Positions 16,454-23,906 of a DNA stretch of 24,412 nucleotides are shown here, piece after piece. Location of the stretch: the NCBI GenBank assembly GCA_047614125.1, contig JBLHHI010000046.1, positions 1 through 24,412 of the forward strand. Direction: 5' to 3'. The notes beneath the pieces were generated by a model. That model saw only the letters and a list, made by a program, of their open reading frames with translations. It did no database searches and was not told the DNA's origin. The position numbers and the translations under genes were made by a program. This DNA comes from JBLHHI01 sp047614125. Its GTDB lineage: Bacteria > Bacteroidota > Bacteroidia > NS11-12g > UBA9320. How positions within the stretch are numbered: the first letter of the stretch is position 1; each line of letters starts with the position of its first letter.

Positions 16454-16882
16454 ATGATCGAGCACACCCTTCCCAATCCCAACATTGCTTATCAAGATGA
16501 GGTTCTTATTCTTGATCAGGCGCCGTACAATGGCATCATTAAATCTCACTTCGAAAACGGCAACAAACAAGCCGCAACGCAATACATTAATGGTTTAAGG
16601 CACGGGATCCACAAAGAATGGTATGAAAATGGAAAGCTGGCCACTGCACGCTTGTTCAAAGAAGGTATGCAACATGGCGAGTGTAAAAAGTGGTGGCCAA
16701 ATGGTCAGCTTAAAATTTCGTGTTATTACAACGACGTTAAGATGCACGGCTTATATGAATCTTGGCATGAAAACGGGAGCGTTCACTTACGCAAACAGTA
16801 CATTCAAGGCAAGGCGTGGGGGCGTCAACAAGAATGGTCGGCCGTTGGTGTAGAAATCACCAATCTATGCGTTTCTAATTAA
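16454..16882 (+). CDS. MORN-repeat protein (YwqK-like)
   Basis: 142 residues from ATG 16454; upstream in-frame codons to 16382 code for an unlikely tail, and homolog-like sequence starts at MIEHTLPNPN. The body is a row of about five MORN_2-type repeats with the pattern G-x-x-x-W-Y/H-x-N-G-x-L: GIHKEWYENGKLATA, GECKKWWPNGQLKIS, GLYESWHENGSVHLR and neighbours. Annotation pipelines often name this family YwqK-like antitoxin, but a toxin partner is not seen here. It probably forms a beta-hairpin ribbon; no signal peptide. It sits 68 bases upstream of the sigma-factor gene with no clear link. Confidence 0.8.
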   Translation: MIEHTLPNPNIAYQDEVLILDQAPYNGIIKSHFENGNKQAATQYINGLRHGIHKEWYENGKLATARLFKEGMQHGECKKWWPNGQLKISCYYNDVKMHGLYESWHENGSVHLRKQYIQGKAWGRQQEWSAVGVEITNLCVSN

Positions 16883-16950
16883 TTTCCATTCACCCAACCT
16901 ATTCTAAACTTTCTTCGTCAAAGACCAAAGCAAGCACTTTAGAGTTATCT

Positions 16951-17514
16951 ATGTGCGTAGATGTTTTGAGCGAAGAATCACACATATTGCAACTGGTATC
17001 GAAGTGTCTGAAAAAAGACCGACGAGCGCAAGAGGCTTTGTATAAGCACTTTTATCCGCTCATGATGCCCGTTTGCATGAGCTATGCAGAACAGAACGAC
17101 GATGCAATAGACATCTACAATCGCGCTTTTTTTAAAATCTTTGCCTCCATTGAGAAGTGGTCGGGTACAGGGCCCTTTGGAGCTTGGGCGCGAAGAATTA
17201 TTGTGAATACCGCCATAGACTTCCTCCGAAAAAATAAAAAATGTAAACTAAACCAACCCATTGAAGACCAACATGATGTTGGGGTTCAGAATACCATTAT
17301 TGAAGACCTAACCTCCAATGAAATTTTAGAACTCTTTCGCTTTTTACCCCCGGCCCAACGGTTGGTTTTAAACCTTTATATAGTTGAGGGTAAGAAGCAT
17401 GCTGAAATTGCAGAGGAGTTAAACATATCTGTTGGCACCTCAAAATGGCACTTAAATCAGGGACGAAAACTGATGCAGGAAAAAATTTACGAATTTGGAA
17501 TATTGACACGATGA
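16951..17514 (+). CDS. ECF RNA polymerase sigma factor
   Basis: 187 residues. Region 2 (about 24-97) includes ALYKHFYPLMMPVCMSY and GAWARRIIVNTAIDFLRK, the -10 recognition helix; region 4 (about 127-180) includes LPPAQRLVLNLYIVEGKKHAEIAEELNISVGTSKWHLNQ cut at positions 132-170, a helix-turn-helix for the -35 side. It lacks region 3, as ECF factors do. It is followed after one base by the membrane/beta-barrel fusion gene, which very likely encodes its anti-sigma regulator. Target promoters are unknown; the leader of this operon shows no obvious own-promoter motif. Confidence 0.92.
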   Translation: MCVDVLSEESHILQLVSKCLKKDRRAQEALYKHFYPLMMPVCMSYAEQNDDAIDIYNRAFFKIFASIEKWSGTGPFGAWARRIIVNTAIDFLRKNKKCKLNQPIEDQHDVGVQNTIIEDLTSNEILELFRFLPPAQRLVLNLYIVEGKKHAEIAEELNISVGTSKWHLNQGRKLMQEKIYEFGILTR

Positions 17515-17515
17515 A

Positions 17516-18697
17516 ATGAGCTTTACAGAAAACGAACATATCAATATAAAAAACAAGCTGCAGAACGTAGATCTGCCGCCCATGGATCAAGCATGGGAGG
17601 AGATGGAGGTTATGCTCGGCAGTTCGGCCAGTGGCTGGCTGGCGCAGCTTATTAAAAAAACAATCTACCTGAACATTTTAGCGTACGTGTTGATTGGCGG
17701 AGGAATCCTTGTCTTATTTGCACAACAACAGAGCAATGCTCAGCTGAATGTTGAGCTTGGCAATCAGATCTCAGAGGCGGATTACGGTACCCGCACGTCT
17801 TTTCCCGCGGGTGTTTTCGCAAATCATTTCGCCTCTTCATTGGATTTAATTAAAGAGAACGAAGCCCTGTTGCCTCTTGGGCGATGGAGAAGTGGACCAA
17901 AAGGTTTTTATATACCGAATACGACTAAAAGAAGCACTAAAATCCAGAAAACCTTCCTCGATGATGAATTTCAAACAGTACTTAAAAACAACAGCAATAA
18001 CCTACCTATAGAAGAGGAATATGAAGAACCAATGCTGCTCATAAAAAAAGTGGACGGTGATGATGAACGTGGATTTGACTTTATTAAAACCACACGTCCA
18101 AAACCCGAATTTGGGATCAAGCTTTCCGGTCAGTTTTTACCAGAAACCAAGCTCACCGAAATGGCAAGAACCCTTGGGTACGGACTTTATGGACGATTCT
18201 ATATCTCACACGCTAACAGCTTCCAAATAGAATGCAATTACAACCCAACTAACATTCGAAGCATGTCGTACAACACAAGTACTACCTTAGTAAACACCCA
18301 GCCTTTTGAGCAAATTGATAGCAATACAGTTACACAGCTGCGCTATGTGAGCCTTCCCGTTTTATACCGCATCGAACCCACGCATAAAACGTATGTAATG
18401 TTTGGTCCACAGCTTTCGTTGCTCACCAGCGTTCATGGCGAAAACACAAGAACGATAAGCAAAAGTGGTCTGAATGAATCGAGTGAGTTTACGGAGTTTG
18501 GGGAGCTGGATCAAGATGGCATGTTCAATAAGTTTGATGTTAGCTTCATTGGCGACGTTGGTTTTAAACACAAGAGATTTGAAGTGGGTTTGCGCTTACT
18601 GATCGGTTTTTCGGACTATTCTTCTGAAAAATTCGGTGCTGGAAAAAACACGAATGGATCGCTTCAAATAAATACGGCATGGAACATCACAAAATAA
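17516..18697 (+). CDS. Anti-sigma-like N-terminus fused to outer-membrane beta-barrel
   Basis: 393 residues. Residues 1-45 are cytoplasmic-looking and helical (LPPMDQAWEEMEVML resembles the P-x-x-x-W-x-x-I/M motif of Bacteroidota anti-sigma-like domains); one hydrophobic segment spans about 49-69; residues 70-195 are a low-complexity, charged linker; 198-393 are alternating strands of the PorT/OMP_b-brl_2 type (YGLYGRFYISHANSFQIECN, RYVSLPVLYRIEP, VGFKHKRFEVGLRLLIGF). The gene starts one base after the sigma stop, so is co-translated, and overlaps the next gene by 19 bases. One chain may therefore cross from cytoplasm to outer membrane. A signal-sensing role is inferred from position. Confidence 0.82.
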   Translation: MSFTENEHINIKNKLQNVDLPPMDQAWEEMEVMLGSSASGWLAQLIKKTIYLNILAYVLIGGGILVLFAQQQSNAQLNVELGNQISEADYGTRTSFPAGVFANHFASSLDLIKENEALLPLGRWRSGPKGFYIPNTTKRSTKIQKTFLDDEFQTVLKNNSNNLPIEEEYEEPMLLIKKVDGDDERGFDFIKTTRPKPEFGIKLSGQFLPETKLTEMARTLGYGLYGRFYISHANSFQIECNYNPTNIRSMSYNTSTTLVNTQPFEQIDSNTVTQLRYVSLPVLYRIEPTHKTYVMFGPQLSLLTSVHGENTRTISKSGLNESSEFTEFGELDQDGMFNKFDVSFIGDVGFKHKRFEVGLRLLIGFSDYSSEKFGAGKNTNGSLQINTAWNITK

Positions 18698-19332
18698 CCT
18701 TAAAGCATTTGATCTTTATCTTGGTTTCAGGGTTGTGTGCAACACCGGCCAAAAGTCAGATTCCTGACAATGCCTTCTTGGGTGAAAATATCAACGATTT
18801 TTTTATCGTGGCAGAAGCTGGATATCACACTCTAAAAGGCGAAATATCCTCTGAGTTCAAACCTCGATTTGGCGTTGGATTGGTGTATCAATATCCTTGG
18901 ACAAAGCGTGAAAATTTTACGATAGGCGCTCATTATGTGCACCAAGGATTGAATCTTACAAAACGCACTACCGAACTGGTAAACAGCACCTTATATTATC
19001 GATCTTCTCAGATAAACTCCATTCAACAACTGGTTATTCCACTAACCTACGAATACAGCATATCCCAAAAACTTGCGTTGGGCGTTGGGTACCAGATTGG
19101 TTTTTTAATGCGCACAAATAAAGATGTAAAGACCGTTGGAACAGCCACCACCGTAACCGCCGATGTTGATGCAAAAGGCTCCATTCCGGGATTTCTTGGC
19201 ATAATACGCTACAAGCCAAACGCAAACAATCAATGTGCCCTTCGGTGCATGTACAATCCCGGAAGCATAGCCAAAAATGTTGATGATGTATTTAGTCGGG
19301 GGCTTAGTTTTCAGATTTTACGAAGAATTTAA
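18679..19332 (+). CDS. Outer-membrane beta-barrel protein (PorT-like)
   Basis: 217 residues with a Sec signal peptide (hydrophobic 10-20, cleavage near AKSQ at 24-27). The mature chain is a series of amphipathic strands with aromatic girdles (VAEAGYHTLKGEI, FGVGLVYQYPW, FTIGAHYVHQGLNL, LALGVGYQIGFLM) and ends LSFQILRRI. It fits a small eight-stranded barrel of the OMP_b-brl family. Its first 19 bases overlap the end of the fusion gene, so it is the third gene of the sigma operon and could be its target or a co-sensor. The stop overlaps the convergent 62-residue gene by four bases. Confidence 0.82.
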   Translation: MEHHKITLKHLIFILVSGLCATPAKSQIPDNAFLGENINDFFIVAEAGYHTLKGEISSEFKPRFGVGLVYQYPWTKRENFTIGAHYVHQGLNLTKRTTELVNSTLYYRSSQINSIQQLVIPLTYEYSISQKLALGVGYQIGFLMRTNKDVKTVGTATTVTADVDAKGSIPGFLGIIRYKPNANNQCALRCMYNPGSIAKNVDDVFSRGLSFQILRRI

Positions 19333-19517
19333 TCTAAAAGTTCCTCCTCATCCCCCTTTTCAAGTGAGTCACTTAATTTAGCCCGTTCATCGCGTTTAGC
19401 TTTCCGTCGTTTTAAAAAATATCGGAGTGCAATGATTAAGGTCAATCCGCCAAGAAGCACCAACCATTCAACCGGGTCGAGGTTAAGACTGATGTTGGGC
19501 GTACCGAGGGTTATCAT
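19329..19517 (-). CDS. Small single-pass membrane protein, unknown
   Basis: 62 residues: an N-terminal polar segment, one membrane helix (about 17-34, VEWLVLLGGLTLIIALRYF), then a strongly basic stretch (KRRKAKRDERAK) and acidic tail (EKGDEEELLD). By the positive-inside rule the C-terminus is cytoplasmic. No family recognised. It is convergent with the barrel gene, sharing a four-base stop overlap, and repeat copy D/E begins 13 bases upstream of its ATG, so its promoter must lie inside the repeat or the gene is driven from further away. Confidence 0.6.
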   Translation of the reverse strand: MITLGTPNISLNLDPVEWLVLLGGLTLIIALRYFLKRRKAKRDERAKLSDSLEKGDEEELLD

Positions 19518-19530
19518 GGAGTGAAGGTAA

Positions 19531-19795
19531 AAACCTGAGTTCGATTAATCTTTTCAAATTCAGATTTGTATAGAACCCAAGTAGTAAGGCGAAAACAGGA
19601 AGGTTTATGTTTATAAACCGACTGATTTCAACGAAGCTAATAGGGTTTTATATACAAAAGTCCGCTTTACCCTTGTGAAAAGCGATTTTCATCGTAAAAA
19701 TTACTCGAAAGGGCCCGCCCTGTCTTCGCAATTTTTACTCGAAACTCACTGTCCACAAGCGTTCTGAATTCAAAATATGAATCGAACTCAGGTTT
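19531..19795 (-). repeat. Dispersed ~265-bp structured repeat, copy D/E (full length)
   Basis: Oriented opposite to copy B. Left end E (19531-19563) and right end D (19763-19795) are complementary over AAACCTGAGTTCGATT and on through an AATTCAG block. Hairpin I: GTAAAAATT (19694-19702) pairs with AATTTTTAC (19730-19738), with inner CGAA/TTCG and AGGG/CCCT around loop CCCG (19714-19717). Hairpin II: GGTTTAT (19602-19608) and ATAAACC (19613-19619). Stem sequences differ from copies A and B while pairing is kept. Length 265 against 267-268 for copy B. Confidence 0.85.
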
Positions 19796-20421
19796 ATAGA
19801 ATTAAGGATATACAAAAAATGGAAGAGAAATCGCCCGAAATGGCTTTTTGGTAGTAGCCGAATAAGGGTTTCTTTTGATTAATTCGGTACTTTTTTATTC
19901 TTGTTTATTGTAGAATTTCCTTTTTGGTCCAAAAATATGAGCCACAAAATGGCTTTACACTTCATATAAATACCGACTAGGCGAACGGTTAATAGAAAAG
20001 CGGCGGAAGAAATTTTGAATTACGAAGTGAATGCATCACAATGGATTGAAACGAAAAATTTGAGCAGGAATAGGGGTAGATCTATGATTAATGTTCTACT
20101 TTACTAGTTCATATCATTTTTTACTTTCTTCAACTTTTAACAAATAACCAGAATCGAAGTTCAACGATACTAGGATTCACTTAGCATCATATATGGTTGA
20201 AAATACATTTGACAAATATCTTTTATCGTTGGAAACAATCTTCATTCTATTTGGCACCTTTCAAAAATTGGACAAATTTCGTTTTGTTAATAAAACTTAA
20301 ATATGCTGGAGAAATCCTTAGTATCCTACAAATCCCAAGGCATCTCTTTACATCAAGAGCTCATATTATCTTCTAAATGAGAACAAATCTTACTAAGTTT
20401 GTTAAATAAAACCAGTTAAGA
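19796..20421. other. Non-coding stretch, AT-rich, with a possible gene fossil
   Basis: No gene recognised in 626 bases. From 19970 to 20107 an open plus-strand frame without start reads RRTVNRKAAEEILNYEVNAS, then SQWIETKNLSRNRGRSM, ending at a TAG; its protein-like composition suggests the eroded end of a gene, but I cannot name it. The remainder is AT-rich with stops in all frames. The region before 20422 probably holds the promoter of the kinase gene, but no clear TAnnTTTG box was found. Confidence 0.4.
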
Positions 20422-21273
20422 ATGATATTAGTTGCAGACAGCGGTTCCACCAAATGTGATTGGTTGGTAATAAATGCTTCCAAACAAGTGAAAACCAACA
20501 CCGTAGGGTTCAATCCCTTTTTCCACTCTGCTGCATTAATTTTTGATAAAATATCTGAAAACAACGTTTTGGCTTCGTTCCAACACGAAATAACAGAAGT
20601 ATATTTTTATGGTGCTGGATGTTCGAGTGAGGAGCGAAATGCGGTTGTTAAGCACGCCTTACAGCAATTTTTTACCAATCTAACTACCATCAGTGTAAAT
20701 CACGACTTAACTGGAGCTGCTTTGGCCACCTGTGGTAATTCTGAAGGAATTGCTTGCATTTTGGGTACAGGCTCAAACTCGTGTTTTTTCGATGGTGAAA
20801 AAACCCATGAAGCAGTGCCCGCTTTAGGTTACATCCTAGGCGATGAGGGAAGTGGTTCGTATTTTGGAAAGATTCTAATTTCCAAATACTTGTATAAAAC
20901 CCTACCAGAAGACCTGATGGTTGCGATGGATGAGGAGTTTGATATTAACAAAGAAATCATCTTCTCGAAGGTCTACAACGAGCCAAATCCAAATGTTTAC
21001 CTGGCTTCCTTCATGAAGTTCATTTCCAACCACAGAGATCATCCATTTTTTAAAGACATGATTTACAAGGGTTTGGCAAGTTTCATTAATACCCATGTTT
21101 GGTGTTACGACAACTTTCGGGATGTGCCGGTTCACTTTGTAGGATCGATTGCCTATTATTTTAAGGAAGTGCTGAACGAAGTCGCTAAAAATCACAGGTT
21201 TACCACGGGGAACATTGAAAAAAGACCCATCGAACCTCTAGCTCGTTTCCATACAAGATTTACCACAGCTTAA
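20422..21273 (+). CDS. N-acetylglucosamine kinase-like (BadF/BadG/BcrA/BcrD ATPase family)
   Basis: 283 residues of the ASKHA kinase fold: phosphate-1 DSGSTKCDW (6-14), NHDLTGAA (93-100) with probable catalytic Asp95, phosphate-2 GTGSNS (115-120), the family segment GYILGDEGSGSYFGK (136-150), and adenosine motif FVGSIAYYF near 240. It probably phosphorylates an amino sugar such as N-acetylglucosamine in cell-wall recycling or scavenging. Relatives end at about PLARFH; here eight further residues (TRFTTA tail) follow, a small extension of unknown meaning. Downstream lie the pgmB/GH65 remnants, 21 bases away, once probably co-transcribed. Confidence 0.82.
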   Translation: MILVADSGSTKCDWLVINASKQVKTNTVGFNPFFHSAALIFDKISENNVLASFQHEITEVYFYGAGCSSEERNAVVKHALQQFFTNLTTISVNHDLTGAALATCGNSEGIACILGTGSNSCFFDGEKTHEAVPALGYILGDEGSGSYFGKILISKYLYKTLPEDLMVAMDEEFDINKEIIFSKVYNEPNPNVYLASFMKFISNHRDHPFFKDMIYKGLASFINTHVWCYDNFRDVPVHFVGSIAYYFKEVLNEVAKNHRFTTGNIEKRPIEPLARFHTRFTTA

Positions 21274-21294
21274 AAGCCCATTTCTGAATACAAA

Positions 21295-21453
21295 ATGTCG
21301 GATGTAAAAATAACCGCTTGTATTTTTGATCTCGATGGTGTTTTAACGGATACCGCCCATTATCATTTTTTGGCGTGGAAACAAGTTGCCACCAAGCTGG
21401 AATTTGAATTGACGCTCGAACAAAATGAAGCCTTAAAACCTGAGTTCGATTAA
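21295..21453 (+). pseudogene. pgmB: 5' fragment of beta-phosphoglucomutase
   Basis: The first 48 or so residues are a normal HAD-family beta-phosphoglucomutase N-terminus: CIFDLDGVLTDTA with nucleophile Asp12 and Asp14, then HFLAWKQVA and the ...NEALK that usually continues G-V/I-S-R. At that point the sequence switches to the repeat core (CCTGAGTTCGATTAAT, 21439-21454), which adds PEFD and a stop. About three quarters of the usual ~215-residue enzyme are missing, including the cap and the Mg site, so it is not functional. Confidence 0.85.
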
Positions 21454-21454
21454 T
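21436..21454 (+). repeat. Bare 19-base core of the dispersed repeat (copy F)
   Basis: AAACCTGAGTTCGATTAAT, identical to the left end of copy D/E and to the reverse complement of the end of copy A. None of the rest of the 265-bp element is present. It stands precisely at the junction between the pgmB and GH65 fragments and supplies the stop codon of the former. Confidence 0.8.
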
Positions 21455-21455
21455 T

Positions 21456-22307
21456 GGTATTGCTCGTTTTTGGAGTCAAAGGGTAAATTGGAGCGAAGAC
21501 AAACAGCAGTTTGTGATGTTGGGTGTAACGGGTCCAAACGAATTTGAAAACAACGTAAACAACAACTGGTATACCAACAAGTTGGCCAGCTAGTGTTTGC
21601 AATATTGCATGGATGCTTTATCCCAGGTTAAAGCAGAAAATGCCCCTGATTACGAACGCATTTGCGCAACAACAACTTTCAGAAATGCTGAAACGGAGCA
21701 TTGGAAAAAGGTGGTTGAAAAGATGTACTATCCGTTTTCGGAAGAGCACGGTGTTTTCTTGCAGCAGCATGGATTCTTGGATAAAGAACTGATTCCGGTA
21801 GCCGAATTGCCGGCAGATCATCGGCCCATTGTTGAGCACTGGAGCTGGGATCGAAGTTACATCATGCAGGCCGACATCTTCCAAGGGTTCTACTTTTTTG
21901 AAAACGCGTTTGATCTTGAAACGCTTAAACGACACTGCGAATTTTACGAGCCACTAACGGTCCACGAATCCTCCTTATCGCCCTGTATATACAGCATTTT
22001 GGCCGCCAAATTGGGAGATCACGAGCGAGCTTACGCCTTTTATCTTCGCACGGCTCGTTTAGACCTCGACGATTACAACAACGATTCGTGCGATGGCCTC
22101 CACATCACCAGCATGGCTGGCACGTGGATGAGTATTGTTAAAGGCTTTGCCGGAATGTGCGTGGTAGATAATCAACTAACTTTCAACCCTTTTCTCCCCA
22201 AAACTTGGACGTGTTTTTCATTTAAGATTCGCTTTAGAGGGGAAGTAAAGAAGGTAGTTATGGATAAAGATGGGTTGCGAGTGGATGAGGTGGTTGGTCA
22301 CAGCTGA
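21456..22307 (+). pseudogene. C-terminal third of a GH65 maltose/kojibiose-type phosphorylase
   Basis: The frame opens inside the family at IARFWSQRVNWSEDK and LGVTGPNEFENNVNNNWYTN, hits TAG at 21591-21593 in place of the conserved Trp of the LAxW segment (TGG to TAG), and continues to a natural end. The later part has RPIVEHWSWDRSYIMQADIF-type sequence and the phosphate-binding DGLHITSMAGTW. A full enzyme has about 750-780 residues; here about 283 remain and the catalytic-acid part is gone. pgmB followed by a GH65 phosphorylase is the normal disaccharide phosphorolysis pair, so a single deletion of roughly 2 kb explains both fragments. Confidence 0.85.
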
Positions 22308-22392
22308 CCTCGTTTCATGCAATCATTCAAATCAACGAATTGTTCAAATAGACCGCAACTATTATGTTTTCTATTTATTTTGCCCCTGTGAT

Positions 22393-22406
22393 GTGCAACA
22401 TTGCAC
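22393..22406. promoter_or_regulatory. Short palindrome upstream of the MBOAT gene
   Basis: GTGCAA-CA-TTGCAC, perfect 6-bp arms, about 50 bases before the ATG at 22458 within a 150-base intergenic region. It could be an operator or a chance palindrome; nothing else supports it. Confidence 0.2.
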
Positions 22407-22457
22407 TTTGCATATGAAACAGTTAGAAATCTATTTGAAAATAAAACGACGCAAGAG

Positions 22458-23906
22458 ATGCTCTTCAATTCGATAGATTTTGCCATTTTCCTGCCCATTG
22501 TATTCATCCTTCACTGGGTCATACCAAAGAATAATCTAAAACTTCAAAATCTTTTCATTCTGGCTACCAGTTACTTTTTCTATGGTTGGTGGGATTGGAG
22601 ATTTTTGTCGCTAATAATATTCAGCACATTTGTAGATTACACCGTTGGTTTGCTTTTACACAACGTTGAGAACCATTACAAAAGAAGACTCTTGCTTCTG
22701 ATAAGCATATGCATTAACCTAGGACTTCTCGGTTATTTTAAATACTACAACTTTTTTCTTGAAAATTTTCTCACTGCTTTTTCCTTCTTGGGAGTGAATA
22801 TTACTGCTGGTTCATTGCAGATAATACTTCCCATAGGCATTAGTTTTTACACCTTTCAAAGCATGGGATACTCCATTGACGTGTATCGCAAAACCATCCA
22901 ACCTACAAGGGGTTTTATTGCATTTGCGGCCTATATTAGCTTTTTTCCTCAATTGGTTGCAGGGCCCATTGAGCGCGCTTCCAGCCTCCTTCCTCAGTTT
23001 AAAGTTAAAAGATCATTCGATTATGTGAAGGCGGTTGATGGCCTTCGACAAATACTGTGGGGCTTTTTCAAAAAAATGGTGGTTGCCGATAATTGCGCTG
23101 AAGTGGCCACCCATATATTCAATAATTCGGATGATATGGGCGGCAGCACGCTGGTGCTTGGAGCAGTTTTCTTTGCATTTCAGATTTATTGCGACTTCTC
23201 AGGGTATTCGGATATAGCCATTGGCACTGCGCGTTTGTTTGGATTTAATCTCACACAGAATTTCAATTTCCCTTATTTTTCAAAAAGTATTTCAGAATTC
23301 TGGAAACGCTGGCATATATCGCTTACTTCTTGGTTCCGCGATTATGTATACATTCCTTTAGGTGGTAACCGAAAAGGTTTGGGCATTAGGGTTCGCAATG
23401 TTTTAATCGTGTTTCTAGTTAGCGGATTATGGCATGGTGCAAACTGGACCTATATTATCTGGGGAGCGTTAAACGCATTCTACTTTTTACCTTCATTGCT
23501 AAAACAGTATCGAAAGAACACAATGCGCCAAATCCACCTTCCTCCTTCCTTTTCAAAAACCGTGAAATTCTTTCAAATGGCATCAACATTTACTTTGATT
23601 CTTTTTGCTTGGATTATATTTAGAGCCAACAACGTGGCACATGCCTTCTCGTACATTCAAGAAATTTTTTCTACCTCATTATTTGAAGTACCACCCTTTA
23701 ACGAAATACCTAAAATGATTAAACTGGTCGTTTTATTATTCCTCTTTGTTTTTATGGAATGGCATGGAAGAACCGGCAAACATGTATTAGAAATCATTGG
23801 GTTAACTTGGAAACGCCCCATTCGATGGGCTTTGTATTACTTAGTTATGCTCGGGATATTTTTCTTTAGTGGTCAACAACAGGAGTTTATCTATTTTCAG
23901 TTTTAA
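22458..23906 (+). CDS. MBOAT family membrane O-acyltransferase (AlgI-like)
   Basis: 482 residues from ATG 22458, where the family-typical MLFNSIDFAIFLPIVF begins; the open frame upstream is not coding. About 10-12 membrane helices. Family residues: FWKRWHISLTSWFRDYVYIPLGGNR cut across ~281-304 with His286, and the putative catalytic His326 in SGLWHGANW. AlgI-type proteins pass acetyl groups across the inner membrane to modify exopolysaccharide or similar surface glycans. The stop overlaps the start of the next gene (TAATG), so they are translationally coupled. Substrate unknown; the remnants upstream are not part of this system. Confidence 0.9.
   Translation: MLFNSIDFAIFLPIVFILHWVIPKNNLKLQNLFILATSYFFYGWWDWRFLSLIIFSTFVDYTVGLLLHNVENHYKRRLLLLISICINLGLLGYFKYYNFFLENFLTAFSFLGVNITAGSLQIILPIGISFYTFQSMGYSIDVYRKTIQPTRGFIAFAAYISFFPQLVAGPIERASSLLPQFKVKRSFDYVKAVDGLRQILWGFFKKMVVADNCAEVATHIFNNSDDMGGSTLVLGAVFFAFQIYCDFSGYSDIAIGTARLFGFNLTQNFNFPYFSKSISEFWKRWHISLTSWFRDYVYIPLGGNRKGLGIRVRNVLIVFLVSGLWHGANWTYIIWGALNAFYFLPSLLKQYRKNTMRQIHLPPSFSKTVKFFQMASTFTLILFAWIIFRANNVAHAFSYIQEIFSTSLFEVPPFNEIPKMIKLVVLLFLFVFMEWHGRTGKHVLEIIGLTWKRPIRWALYYLVMLGIFFFSGQQQEFIYFQF

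Noticed and set aside
16454..16882. Toxin-antitoxin system based on the YwqK-like name
   Set aside because: Only MORN-type repeats are seen; the neighbours on both sides (xth and an ECF sigma factor) are not toxins.
16271..19795. Classic integron attC sites or a CRISPR array behind the repeats
   Set aside because: The copies are few, widely spaced, in both orientations and carry no GTTRRRY core or regular spacers; no integrase or cas gene is visible.
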